A stretch of DNA of 64,000 nt from Cycas panzhihuaensis (Eukaryota; Cycadophyta). The stretch spans positions 138,639,741 through 138,703,740 of the forward strand of contig CM041465.1 in assembly GCA_023213395.1 (NCBI GenBank), read 5' to 3'. This document shows positions 23,829 through 35,189 of this stretch, piece by piece (the first letter of the stretch is position 1; each line of letters starts with the position of its first letter). The notes beneath the pieces are model-generated. The model was not told where the DNA came from and ran no database searches. It worked only from the letters and a program-made list of their open reading frames with translations. Both the position numbers and the translations under genes were made by a program.

Positions 23829-24261
23829 AACCGCTATTATTTTCTTTATAAGCGAGTTTTTAATAAACAATGTCGCTAATCAAAGTGCTATGTTGATATT
23901 TTATTTATTGAGTTGGTATTATGATTGATGATGTAATGATGCACAACATTACTGCTTACCATTAAATTAGCCATATGTTTCTCCTAGCAATGATAAATTC
24001 ATAATGTTCTAATAAAAAAGCATGTATCATTCACACCAAGAGAGTAACCACTATTATTTTCTTTATAGGCAAGTTTTTAATAAACAATGTAGCTAATCAA
24101 AGTGCTATGTCGATATCTTATTTACTAAGTTGACATCATGATTGATGATGTAATGATGCACATTACTGTTTAACATTAAATTAGCCATATGTTTCTCCTA
24201 GCAATGACAAATTCACCATGTTCTAATAAAAAAGGCATGTATGATTCAACCAAGAGGGTGT
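23829..24261. repeat. 217-bp tandem duplication
   Basis: 23829-24045 and 24046-24261 are head-to-tail copies. Both carry ATTATTTTCTTTATA, TCAAAGTGCTATGT and ATATGTTTCTCCTAGCAATG at the same offset. The copies differ by scattered substitutions and small indels. No coding potential is visible. Confidence 0.9.
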
Positions 24262-24576
24262 TGGACAAAAGCCCGTGATTCAAGACTCCAGACCAAAAAT
24301 ACAAATTCACAAGTTTGTCAATGGTAGAAAAATGTAGGCAATTTATCTCTTGCAAGAAACCAATTCTCAAACTTAGTCAAAATTTCAAATCTCATATTGC
24401 TAATTTTCCAAAAAATCACAAAACACACTCTAAGACAAAATTAGATGAAAATAATGGTGCATTTTGTCCCTTCCATATTATCATTCATTTTAGAATATCA
24501 AACACCAAGCAACCATTTGGAGTTGAAATAAAAGACTAAATCTATTTCAAGAATAGCAATGGAAAATGTGCATTCA

Positions 24577-24594
24577 TGTGTGTGTGTGTGTGCA

Positions 24595-24630
<36 letters not shown>
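24577..24630. repeat. Compound (TG)n(GA)n microsatellite
   Basis: TG dinucleotides run from 24577 to about 24615 with one CA interruption and pass directly into GA dinucleotides to 24630. Confidence 0.95.
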
Positions 24631-25600
24631 TAAATTTTATAGCAAAAGTGCAAGCTTAATTTTAGTTGTAAGTTCTAGATTGCGAATTATAAATCAATTC
24701 AATTTTAAAGAAATTTTTGAACTATTTGTTTTCATATCCTTCCAGTGTTGCATATTGAAAATAAAACAAATTTTTACATTGAAACCACTTCATATAAAAT
24801 ATAAAATATACTATTTGAATTCCACATGATAAGATACTCAAAACACAAACTTGACTAGATCTATGGTGTTAAATGCATCCCTAAACAAACTTTTGTTGAT
24901 TACATTAAAAATTTTATATTTATATTTTGAAAACATAGAGAAAATAATACCATAGTTTCATTTGAAGTTTTTATTCATCATCAAAATATCATTGTTTTTG
25001 AAATGATTAATGTAGAGAACTAAAATTTATAATATTTTAGCTCAAAAAGTTATAATAGTTAAAGTCATAGTCATTAATTTGCTCAAATAATGCATTATGA
25101 ATGAACACAAAACATGGTATCCACTTGTATTGTAAATATTCTTCAATTTATTTTTAATCATTTGTTTTGTTCATTTCATGATGTAATTACCTTAATGTGA
25201 TGCACATGAGAAAAAGTAGTGTGTCTTAGTATTACATAAATGAAAAACAATAGAATACTTTAGTGTGATGTGGATGAACCCTACTACATCAACTACTTGG
25301 TATTAAGGAATGGCAAAAAGGAACAGAAGTGCAGGTATTACGTTGTTTGGGTGCACTTGTACTTTAAGCTTCCCACATGTTCATGAACTCACTTAGAGAC
25401 TCATTTTGCACTTTCAACACAATAACCATGTACATGAGCATATATATGGGGGCCCCAATCGCTGTTTCTTATTATGTATGTAATTCTTTCAATTTAACAC
25501 CTCGAACAAATACAATCACTCATTTCCCTTTTGTATGCCTCAAATAAATGGCATGCTCCTAAAACAGAGTTTGTTAGCTATTCAATACCTGCCTCCATAT

Positions 25601-27319
25601 TCAATAAAAGGTGCAGAGTTTGTTAGCTACATTGTTGTTCAGATCTAGCTGCTTTGTCTTTTTTATGTTCTCAACCCCCGCCTTGGGGGTGGGCAATGGT
25701 GTGGGGGGATGCCTAATCCACCTTCGCCCTTCATGAGAAGGGCACAGTAGGGGACTAAGGGTTGCTCAAGTCTTTGCCTAAGATAAAAGATTTGATGGAT
25801 TAGTTGATGCAATTCCTTTGATTGAAATATAAATTCATTACTCTCGGGTTCTCTAACAAATATTGAACAGCAACATAGGCACTTAATTTTATTGTCCATT
25901 GAAACACTTTGTTATCCATTATGACCTCCCTTAGCTGGTGCGGCGATGTCCATTGATCTATAATAGAAAGAATTAACAATTACTGCAAACAATATTCAGA
26001 ACTCAACATCTCAACCATCTATGCCTTCAGATATTCACAAGAAATCAGAATATTAATAGATAATAGATCTCTGCAAGATAATATCAGAATTGCAATATCA
26101 GATTATAACAGTAAAATAAACCATAATATCATATGAGATTACAACAGTATGTTACCCTCTTTGAGGTGAGGGTTTCCTCCCAAATGGCATGGTAATGCCC
26201 TGATGGCTCTAGGCGATTAATCCAGATCACATAACAAATTCTCCAAGACTTGATTGCAAATGAATAATGCTCCTCTATTTATAGCTCTATTTTTCTCCCC
26301 ATATCTAAAAAACTGACTTGTTCTCTTTTAAAAATACTGACTTCACATTAACAATTCCTCTTTTATTCTCTTAAAACCGACTTTGCATAATTAGGAACAC
26401 CACAGCTGGCACCCCTGAAGTTCTTACCAAAAAAAGAAAGACAAAAAGAAAGAAAAAAAAAAAAAAATGTTATGAATGCATATATACATCGAGAAACAAT
26501 GATTTTACCAGTGTAAGCACCTCCTAAGGCCCTACATATTTGCCTTGCATTCAACATTCTGCAATGGCGAACTGAGAATACCTTCCAAGCTCCAACACAA
26601 AGCTTTGGCAATCTGCCATCTCATTACAGCTACAAGCGGGTTACGAACAAACCATTTATTACAAGAGGTCATCAAAACAGATTAGTCTAGCACCCCAGGA
26701 TTGTTCGTACATTCAAGTAGCATGCAGACATCTGCATTACTTCTCCACAAATGTCTCTTGCCATGAAATATGGAACTGCAGGGGAATCTACTAGTGCATA
26801 ATTTATCATTGTATTTCAATGAAACAAGAGAATTTTGTTTATGGAAGAAGCATTGAACATTTTGCAATGGAGAAACAAGAATATCCTCTGGACAAAACTT
26901 TTGCATTCTGCCTTGCCATTATAAGAATGTTACCACTAAGCCATTTATTACAGTAGAGTTGTTCAAACCAGGCCAAGAATGCCCCCACAATTGCTGGGAC
27001 ATACAAAAACTTCATATTATTTCTCCACAAATGCCTCCCAAATTCTTTGAAGGCCACTTTAATGAAATATGAAGCACTACCGGGAGATCGATTCATGCAT
27101 AATGCATGCTTATATTTCACAGAAACAACAGATTTAAATAAGTTGTACAGAGCTGTATAAGCAGATGATTTAAATGAAGTTGTAAATATACAATTCAAAA
27201 TCCCTAAAAGAAAAACCACAAAGGTTATTGGATTAACACAAGGACTACAAATTGCTGTCATATAAGCAATTGAAATAATGAAAACAAATGAGCGCACAGC
27301 ATAGGCTGAAAGATTCTGA
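25601..27319. other. Region downstream of the lipase-like gene
   Basis: No coding region is supported. It contains an A-rich run (about 26430-26468), a diverged 300-bp duplication (separate entry) and a GC-richer patch near 25672-25760. It could include an alternative, longer 3' untranslated region of the minus-strand gene. Confidence 0.45.
26557..27130. repeat. Diverged tandem duplication, about 300-bp period
   Basis: CATTCTGCAATGGCGAA at 26557 and CATTTTGCAATGGAGAA at about 26857 start two collinear segments. Each goes on with AACCATTTATTAC/AGCCATTTATTAC, TTCTCCACAAATG and a stretch ending near GTATTTCAATGAAAC/ATATTTCACAGAAAC. Divergence is high (I estimate a quarter or more of positions), so this is an old duplication. 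It may lie in the 3' flank or an untranslated part of the lipase-like gene. Confidence 0.7.
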
Positions 27320-27325
27320 TTTATT
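27320..27325 (-). terminator. Candidate polyadenylation signal
   Basis: On the minus strand this reads AATAAA, about 275 bases after the stop codon of the lipase-like gene. Distance and motif suit a plant 3' end. Without transcripts it is only a candidate. Confidence 0.45.
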
Positions 27326-27599
27326 GAGCTATACAGGGAAACAAAAGCTTACTGCCAATCTCTTTCTTTTTGCTATGAATACAAAAGGATCAGAAGAACT
27401 TCCTTTTTTATTCTGTGTGTTGCTCTTTTAACAGAATGGGATTACCATCTTGAGTATGAAGGGTGGAAAAAATGGTCCAGCCTTCCATCCCACAACACTT
27501 CCATTTTATTGAAAACATCACCAAGTTGATTTTGCCAATTATTTCAATAAAGGAAATAGACTTTTACCATGCATGCAACAGAAAGAAGCTACAACAGTT

Positions 27600-28457
27600 T
27601 CAGGTCTCCTTCTCATCCAGTGTCTCATCTGTTATAGGGACCTCTTCAAGCTCCTGAATAAGGTCAATGATCAATTGTTCCATCATTTTCTTGTAAATCG
27701 GCATATAATGGTCATTAATCATAGTTCGAGACAAACGAAGTTTACCATAGAGAGCTCTAGACGTAAGGTAAATGCCAACTTTTGGCCTTTGACCTTGCCC
27801 ATCAACATCAACAATAGAGTCAGATGGCATAACAGAAACAATATGCATAATTCTACCAGGAGGATAAAATCTATGGGTGTCATTGGAATCTGATCCACCA
27901 AGATCAATATCTGCACTACCCTGGCCCACAATTTCAGCAGCTGTAGCAACTACATTCTCCTCTTCTTGAATAATTTCCTTCACTGCAGCAGCTTCTTCTT
28001 CACACTCTTGTTGGCCCTCTTCTGTCTTACGCTTAAGCTCTTGCTCAAGATGGTGCCATAGGTCATCCTCGCTTATATCCTCCCCACAAGCAGGGTCAAC
28101 AAGTGACTCCCCATTAATGAGCTCATCTACCTCTTCTTCATCTAGTTCATGTTCTCTATAACCTTCATCGGTAGTATGAGAATATGAATAGTCTAACCCT
28201 ATTCTCCATGTTGAATCAAAACTGCCTTCCCCACTAGATGTAGGCAAGGTTGCACTTTCTATACTGCTTCCATTACCAGACTTGGTACTGTCACTACTTT
28301 CACCCATAAATGTGTGAGAACCATTTTCTGCAGACGTAGATGTTATTACAGATACTGTGCGACGACGAGCACCCATGCATGACCATCCAGATATTCCAAG
28401 AGATGGCCTTGTCCGAACGACAGCTTGTGCCATAGTTTGTGCCTGTCTCATGACAAC
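27600..28457 (-). CDS. Class-3 lipase-like protein, last coding exon
   Basis: 285 codons and a TGA stop (27602-27600) on the minus strand, in phase with the exon at 29641-29817 across an intron with AG acceptor at 28458-28459. It begins VVMRQAQTMAQAVVRTRPS, has a serine-rich linker and an acidic block (EHELDEEEVDELI; EDISEDDLWHHLEQELKRK) and ends with FYPPGRIMHIVSV followed by YLTSRALYGKLRLSRTMIND and HYMPIYKKMMEQLI. The PPGRIMHIV segment and the closing helix resemble the C-terminal tail after the alpha/beta-hydrolase domain of plant class-3 (mono/diacylglycerol) lipases, including calmodulin-binding heat-shock-type members. The catalytic GxSxG is not in this exon. The frame is intact over 858 bases, with none of the decay seen in the repeats, which argues that it is or recently was a real gene. 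Confidence 0.75.
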   Translation of the reverse strand, partial: VVMRQAQTMAQAVVRTRPSLGISGWSCMGARRRTVSVITSTSAENGSHTFMGESSDSTKSGNGSSIESATLPTSSGEGSFDSTWRIGLDYSYSHTTDEGYREHELDEEEVDELINGESLVDPACGEDISEDDLWHHLEQELKRKTEEGQQECEEEAAAVKEIIQEEENVVATAAEIVGQGSADIDLGGSDSNDTHRFYPPGRIMHIVSVMPSDSIVDVDGQGQRPKVGIYLTSRALYGKLRLSRTMINDHYMPIYKKMMEQLIIDLIQELEEVPITDETLDEKET

Positions 28458-29640
28458 CTGCAACCCACAAATATTTTGTATTAAAGCAATGTAAGAGTCC
28501 TGTAAAAACAGCCAGTCATTCTTCCATCCTCTAAGTCAGTCAGAGCTTCACCCTGAAGAAGGTAAGAATACTTTCAATAATTACATCTCCATGTGAAACT
28601 CGCTAAACAAAAAATTGCCATAGCATAACGGCGGCCATACTAAACAAATAAAACACCAAGCCTAGTCAGATAATCAAACAAAAACAAGCCATGTGAAAGA
28701 CCATCATTTGTCACTAGCAACAATGAAAGCCACATATCAGATTGGGAAGCCAAAACGAAAACACTTATTCCCCAATTTTTTAAAAGATGTGTGGAAGAGG
28801 AGGGGGAGTGAAGATGCAGTTTCTTACAAGAACAAGGGCAAGTTTTCCACTGACAGCAGTGGAAGGGAGAGGAGCAAATATTCAATGTGTTACAAGGAAA
28901 GGGACGCGTCTTTCAACTAAAACAGTAAGATAGAGGAGGAGCAAAAACACAAACACCCAACTCCATGCAATTTCCCACACCTTTGACCATGGAGGAACTC
29001 TTGAAACTATTTAAGAATTTATTGTTTTCCCTGAGCAGAAACGGGTTAAGAGTGGTCTTCCCAATCTAAGATTTAACAGGTCAAAATGTATGACCATGCA
29101 GAAGAAATCAACAGGCACCCACCTGTAAAAAGAGGGAATAAACATAAACAAGGAAGCATAAACTCCAAATATTAAAATGCAACTACACGAACTACACCAA
29201 ATTTCAACAGTTAACCCTTAAAAAGAGGAAAACTATCCCCTAAAATGACCATCACTTGCAAACCACTGCATTAGCATAAGGCAAATATGACATGAACATT
29301 AAGTCAAATTTGTCTTAGATGCCTCCACCCAAAGAGATCTCTTTCCTTAACCCATGACAAAACTATAGGTGGAACAGATTGCAGGAATAGCCCTCATTTA
29401 TTTATATGCTATTTCAAAAAGTAGAGTGGAATCCTTTTATAGGCACACCTACACCTAGGCACTTATCTTCACCCTATCAACTCATTACGTAATGAAAGAT
29501 AATGCATAATGATAATTAAAAGATTTTGATAATGTCAAAAGTGCACTCCAGAACTTAATAAAGAGCCCAAACCAGTCATTTGAACTCTATTCAATGTTTA
29601 TCATTCCAGCAGAACCAGAAAAGAAGAATGATAGCTATAC
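28458..29640 (-). other. Intron of the lipase-like gene
   Basis: 1183 bases between two coding exons. On the minus strand it starts GTATAG and ends TTGCAG, both after and before complete codons (phase 0). No gene or element is recognised within it. Confidence 0.75.
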
Positions 29641-29817
29641 CTGAGTGCTGTTTGACACTGGACGCCAAATTGCACCTGCCTTCGCAACTCTGGCTCTGGC
29701 ACTAGCAATTGATGGTAATCGGGATCCCAATGCTGATGCAGAGCGATAGACTGTGCTTAGGAATCTTGTTCGTTCAATCTGCTCCCTGAAGTCATTTACC
29801 CAAGCAGATGCCGTGAC
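29641..29817 (-). CDS. Class-3 lipase-like protein, penultimate exon
   Basis: 177 bases, 59 codons, open throughout and in phase 0 at both ends. On the minus strand it is preceded by TTTTGTCAG and followed by GTATAG, proper splice sites. It reads VTASAWVNDFREQIERTRFL, then STVYRSASALGSRLPSIASA, a basic helix-rich segment, and ends with RPVSNSTQ, joining VVMRQAQ in the next exon. This segment lies just after the catalytic domain in plant lipases of this group, as I remember the family. The upstream exons with the GHSLGG-type nucleophile motif were not found between 29818 and 64000. Confidence 0.75.
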
Positions 29818-31140
29818 CTGACAAAATATTATCAGTTGATGAATCTGTAAAAATTGCATGCTTAAGTGACATCTTGAAGACATTTACATGCCATACACCA
29901 CTACCGATCAGTATAAACCAACAAATAATACATCAAAACTGGTGTCATAACAAAAGAACAAAATTCTAGCACAATTATCAATTGCAATTGCCTCTCAATA
30001 AATAACTAATGGCCTCAAATAGTCCAACAAACCTAAATCCCTGAAGCCAGATCTACTGATGTTGCAGCTAAGATGAGCTAGTGTTTTCTTCCAACACTCT
30101 TTTAATTATGCTCTGAGCTAGATTATTTCTTATCTTACAGCAAAAGTTATCTAGCTATCTCCAAATCTTGAAAGCTGGTTTTCCTCTGGTGGGGCCTAAT
30201 TTCTTGCTTGGAAATACTCCACATATATTGCCAACAACATATTGCCTCCCTGCCACCGTATCAATAGAACTTTGGGAACAGAATAGTGATGTAAGCATGC
30301 ACCCTCTTCTAAGGACTCTGTACACAGAAGTGAATAGAAGCTCCAAGAATAGAGCTAAAAGCAAAAATTTCTCAGAATATTTAAAAGATATGACCAGGTA
30401 CTCAACACAGAAGATAATTATATCATTGAAATAAAACAAAGGAATAGGATCCCTGTAATAAAAGCTAGACTTGAAAATTGAGATGCAATTGCAATTAACT
30501 TCAATGTCCCCAAGCTATAGTCCAAGTACTCAAGGTAGATTGGAAGGCTCTATGACAGTTGAAACTTTATGGGGGTGTACATGTATCATACAGATGCTTG
30601 GGATTCAAAAGGAGAGGGGATGGGGCACAACAATGAAGTTCTGAAGACCCAAGGCCTTCAAAAATATAGGCAGATCCCTAATTGGGTTACTTGGCCAACC
30701 CTACTAAAGAAGCCCAAAATAGGTTACACTACAAAGCCCAACCCTGACAGTGCCCAAAACCCTATTTACACCCTGATTGACCATTCAAAGCCCTACCGCC
30801 CAAAAGTCCAGATACATCCGATCTGCCACTAATTTACATAAATTGAACGAAGTGTGAATAGAGCACCAAAGGAAGGTTCAGGATCACAACAGATATAAAG
30901 AGAATACCACATTATTGGCAGTAGTATTTCGTAAAATCCTACCCAACAAACTCTTTTAAATGCTTGCCATGTGGATTGACTAGCAAAGGACCCTTGAATT
31001 GGATTGGAGAGAGGACGTCGGCCTAGGGTTTGAATGTCTTGCAATGGCGAGATATTCAGCCTATGCCTACGCATCTGTGGTTTGTCAAATTTATTATTAT
31101 TCTAACAAGTGGAGTTATAGGGTATCCTCCCAAGGTATAG
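29818..31140. other. Upstream flank or intron of the lipase-like gene
   Basis: No exon with lipase motifs could be found. Short frames exist on both strands (for example 30829-31074 minus, 30569-30832 plus) without recognisable domains. If the gene is intact, this is the start of a very long intron; if not, its 5' part has been lost. Confidence 0.5.
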
Positions 31141-31384
31141 TGTTATGACCCTAATTATGATTAATTATTATTTAATATTTAAAAAAGATATAGGTGAGAG
31201 GTTATGACCTCCCAAAAGGACATTATATTGTATTTATATATGTGAATACTATTGTATTGAGACATTATTCATTTATTAAACTAATATTTGGTCCCATTTG
31301 GACACTTCGTTATTAGCTTGTACATGTACATTCTCCTCCTATGTCTGTATCTTGTCTTCATGTTATGAACTTTGGCTCATAACA
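31141..31384 (+). repeat. 5' LTR of the small LTR element
   Basis: TG...CA ends; collinear with 39296-39543 with moderate divergence, so the insertion is fairly old. Confidence 0.85.
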
Positions 31385-31386
31385 AG

Positions 31387-31398
31387 TGGTTATCAAAG
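31387..31398 (+). other. Primer-binding site of the small LTR element
   Basis: TGGTTATCAAAG, two bases after the 5' LTR, is a diverged form of the initiator tRNA-Met complement TGGTATCAGAG. Confidence 0.65.
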
Positions 31399-31783
31399 TG
31401 ATTCCCTTTTGTGAGCACTTCGGCAATCTGTGTTTGCATTCATCGTGTCTCATTCTCCTTACCAACTAACACCCCATCTTCAATCATTTTAGTTTCAGCA
31501 CTAGCAATATAATATATGTTGCATCTAGAAAGAAAGAATATGTAGGGTTGTGCAAGGTGCAAATAATCCATGGTGAAATTTAAAAAAGAAATTACGCAAT
31601 TATTATATCTACAAAATAATCTATAAAAAGCCAACCCCGACAGGATTTGTATATCACATGCCCAACAACAATATAGAGTGGCGACCAAACAATTGCCCGA
31701 CTTCCTCCGCGAGCCATTTAAATCAGCCCTTGATACAGAGTGGTGAAATAATATAAATTGTGGTTGACATTGGATGTTGCTTG

Positions 31784-32280
31784 TGTAGCCACGATGGACG
31801 GATTTCTTGGGAAGGAAAGGACAAAACAGAGCAGATATGTGCAATATATATGTCTTCTACTAATCTACGCATAAATAAACAAGATATACTGCTCTTAAAT
31901 GTCAGAAATATGTGATAATATTGAACAAAATATTAAGTACAACTTACAAAGATAGCTTTTATGGCAATTCTCCTCTTCAAGGAGAGGTTCTCTCCACAAT
32001 AATTGCAGCTCTAAAGCCAAAATTATGGCAGCCAACAACACTCATGAATGATGCCATAAAGTTGGCCAACTTCCTCTTTAAATAGGCACTCATTTAGTCA
32101 TTATAGAAGTTGGCCAGAAATAGACATAACAAGTGACAATTCTATCTTGGAAGTCGGCCAAAAGTGGCATGTGAAGTTGGCCAGAAAGTCTATATAAAAT
32201 ATTAAATTTAATCATACTTTTGAATTCGGCTTTCCTGCATTGTTGGAGGTCAACTAGACTGAATATTTAGGGTTGCTACA
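31784..32280 (-). repeat. 3' LTR of the 32-37 kb chromovirus
   Basis: On the minus strand it begins TGTAGCAACCC and ends GGCTACA. It contains a segment near 32130-32190 with repeated AAGT(T/C)GGCCA words that the other LTR has in shorter form. Confidence 0.88.
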
Positions 32281-32299
32281 AGTCCCTCCCCTCAAAAGT
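32281..32299 (-). other. Polypurine tract of the 32-37 kb chromovirus
   Basis: On the minus strand, TTTTGAGGGGAGGGACT immediately precedes the 3' LTR. Confidence 0.8.
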
Positions 32300-32310
32300 A
32301 TGCTTTGCCC

Positions 32311-33420
32311 TCAAAACATGGGTAAATTTGGATATTGTTGCATCCATGTTTTAGACTCCCAAGTTGCATCTTCTAAGTCTAGGGTTTTCCACTTTATAAG
32401 GAATTCTTTGACTTTTTTGGATCGTAACTCTCCTATCCTTATGTATAAGATACCTTAAAGATCCATAATCATTTTCCCTTCTTCGTCTAATTCTGAAATT
32501 GTCGTCTGGGAGATTATTTTCTCCTATATCTTCTTTCTTAGACAAGATACATGGAAGACATTATAAATTCTACTTCCTAGTGGTAGGATTAATCGATATG
32601 CTACTTCTCCAATTTTCTCACTAACTTGGTATAGTCCAAAGAATTGTGGAGCTAGTTTTTGTCTATTTGCATGCCTCCTTGATGCTTGCTTGTAGGGTTG
32701 ATGTCGTAGGAAGACCCAGTCCCCTATTTCAAAGCTTCTTTATGATCTTTTTACGTCTACTTATTGCTTCATCCTATTCTTTGCAATGTCCAAATTGTCT
32801 TTTAATATTTTCACTATTTGTTCCACTTGCTCCTATTGCTCACGCACCGATTGCACCTGTGATACCTTTGCCCATGTGAGTATAGATGGAGGTTCGTATC
32901 CACATAGTGCTTGAAACGGTGTCATTTTTGCCGCCATATGGTATGTCGTATTGTATCACCATTCTACTAAGTGGAGCCACCTATGCCATTGATTTTACTT
33001 GTCTAAAAAGAAATTCCTTAAGTAACCCTCCAAGCATTTGTTTACTGCTTTGGTCTGCCCGCCTGTTTGTGGATGATAAACTGTATTCATAGGTAGCTTT
33101 GTCCCATCTAATTTAAACAGATCCTGCCAAAAATGACTTGTGAATTTTGGGTCTTGATCACTAATTTTGATCTTAGGAAACCCATGTAAGTGATGTATCT
33201 CCTTCATATACACTTTTGCTATCTGACATGCTTTTGCCATAGTTTGTGTGCCTCTAAAGTAAGCATACTTTGTAAGTCTGTCTACTACTACGAAAATGGC
33301 ATCCTTGCCTTCTGATTGGGGAAGTCCTGTGATGAAATCCATAGTAATCTCTTTTCATTTTTGATGAGGGATATGGAGGGGTTGTAGTAGACCCAGGCTT
33401 TTCACACATTCACTCTTATT
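32311..33420 (-). pseudogene. Integrase and chromodomain of the 32-37 kb chromovirus
   Basis: The clean frame 33342-32995 starts MDFITGLPQSEGKDAIFVVV (first catalytic Asp), has KISDQDPKFTSHFW (second Asp) and HPQTGGQTKAVNKCLE, where the catalytic Glu of the G-Q-T-E motif is replaced by Lys. A zinc-binding remnant with CQCNKSEC lies just upstream (about 33400-33430). Downstream, broken frames give the GPY/F-type tail (FHVSCLRKK near 32540) and a chromodomain, VKEFLIKWKTLDLEDATWE at about 32348-32425, before a stop near 32311. The chromodomain is the best-preserved part. Chromodomains of this kind steer integration toward marked chromatin in characterised chromoviruses. The Glu-to-Lys change should abolish integrase activity. 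Confidence 0.85.
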
Positions 33421-33713
33421 ACACTGACAAGTGTCACATTGTGATACCATTCGGAGGATGTCTGGTTTCATTCCTTTCCAAGAGAAGAAATTTCGTATCT
33501 TCCAATACGTTGTCTATCCCTGTATGTCCTGTTGTTGGTGTTGAGTGTGCTTCTTCTAATAGAGTCTTTTATCTTGAATGTTGTTGGAATGAATATCTTT
33601 CCTTTCTGCAGAATTAGATCTCCCTGCAATTCGAACTTCAATGTCTTCTAGTCCCGTATATCTTTTAATACTTTCTGTGAGAATGGGTCAATCTTATATT
33701 CTTTGACTAGTTC

Positions 33714-35110
33714 TTAGGCCCAACTAGGATTGGCTACTATTATTGCCTTGAGAGAAATTTTCCCATTGCTCTCCTCTAGTAATCTTGATAGAGTGTTTGT
33801 TATGACATTCTCTTTCCCCCCTTTGTACTTGATACTGAAGTCAAATGTTTGTAGCTTACTAACCCATTTATGTTGCTCGTCAAATAATGTTTTCTGGTTT
33901 AAGAAGTATTTCAAGCTATTGTGATCTGTCCTAACTATAAATTTGTTTCCCAACAAATATTGGTACCATTGTTGAATTGCGTACATGATCGCCAGCATCT
34001 CTTTGTCGTATATTGGTTTTAGCTTCTCTTTATTGTTCAACTTCCTGCTTTCATACGCTATTGGCCACTCCTTTAGCAATAGAATCACCCCGATTCTGAA
34101 TCTTGAAGCATCACATTCTAGGATAAATTGCAGGGTGAAATCTGATATTGCTAAGACTGATGCCATGATCATTGCCTTTTTGAGCTCTTGAAAAGCGTCT
34201 TTTGCTAACAGGTTCCATCCAAATGCATCTTTTTTCGTAAAATTAGTCAACGGAGATGCAATACGTGCATATCCCTTGATGAACTTTCGAAGGAATCCTG
34301 CTACTCCTAAGAAGCTTCTTACCCTTGTTACATTTTTTGGCGTCGACCAATTGATGATGGCTTGCGTCTTCTTCGAATCTATTTTGATATTGTCTCTTGT
34401 GATAATATGTACTAGGTATTCTAACATTTCTTTCCCAAAGGAACATTTCTTCTTGTTTGCATAGAATTGTGCTTTTTCTAAGATTAGCAGAACATCCCTT
34501 ATATGATCTAGGTGCTCCTCCCATATTTTGCTATATATCAAAGTATCATCAAAAAAAGACTAGCACAAACTTTCGCAACAGAGGCTTGAATATTGAATTC
34601 ATGGTGCTTTGGAACATTGTCAAAGCATTCGTTAAGCCAAAAGGCATAACTTTGAACTCAAATAGTCCTTCATGAGTGCGGAAAACTGTCTTAAAAATGC
34701 CCTCCTTCTTAATGCATATCTGATAGTATCTAGATTGAAGGTCAATGTTTGAGAAGTATCTTGCTCCATGAATTTCATCTAATAAATCATCTATCCGAAG
34801 AATAGGATAATGATTCTTTACTGTTAATTTATTTAATCCGCAGTAATCAATGCACATCCCGTACGATCCACCATCCTTTTTTGGATTCACCACTACTAGT
34901 GATGCAAATGGACTTGTACTTTTTACAATAGTCCCTTGGTGTAGTTCTTGAGTAATGTTTTCGATTTCTTACCTCAAGTGATACGGGTGCCTGTAGGGCC
35001 GGATGTTGACTGGAGCTACCCTCGGTACTAACTTGATGGCATGTTCATACTCACGCTTTAGAGGGAGCACTTGTGGCTCTTCAAATACTGAATTGTGTTC
35101 ATCCATTATC
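33714..35110 (-). pseudogene. RT and RNase H of the 32-37 kb chromovirus
   Basis: Two frames, 34893-34549 and 34541-33714, are joined by a one-base slip in a run of seven A (minus-strand T run), exactly at the catalytic box: LVFF in one frame, FDDT.IYSK in the next. The first carries MVNPKKDGGSYGMCIDYCGL, NHYPILRIDDLLDEIHGARY and MPFGLTNALTMFQSTMN. The second has the thumb (FLGVAGFLRKFIKGYARIAS) and RNase H: ILECDASRFRIGVILL, YDKEMLAIMYAIQQW, VRTDHNSLKYFLNQKT and, at the end, NVITNTLSR, where the usual catalytic Asp is Asn. The upstream part (35110-34894) reads RVAPVNIRPYRHPYHLR before a stop. Well preserved for this window. Confidence 0.88.
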
Positions 35111-35189
35111 TTTTATACTTCTAGTGGTACATCTTCTACTAACCCTGGATATTTGCGGGATTCATTGATTTGATGTGGTATTTGATTTG

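Larger units (their letters stand above)
20938..25600. other. AT-rich intergenic DNA
   Basis: I see no gene in about 4.6 kb. Just right of the Tat-like element a minus-strand reading KKNRDLFDESGW near 20930-20980 may be the displaced N-terminal part of the interrupted gypsy gag. The rest holds short AT-rich frames, microsatellites and a tandem duplication (separate entries). Confidence 0.5.

Noticed and set aside
26363-27297. Minus-strand frames with hydrophobic stretches that could suggest a membrane protein
   Set aside because: They lie across the diverged 300-bp duplication, differ between the two units and have no start context or splice sites linking them to the lipase-like gene.
30829-31074. 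Minus-strand frame beginning MRRHRLNISPLQDIQTLGRR, resembling a targeting peptide
   Set aside because: No splice donor leading in phase to the exon at 29817 could be supported and the following lipase domain is missing; left as unassigned.
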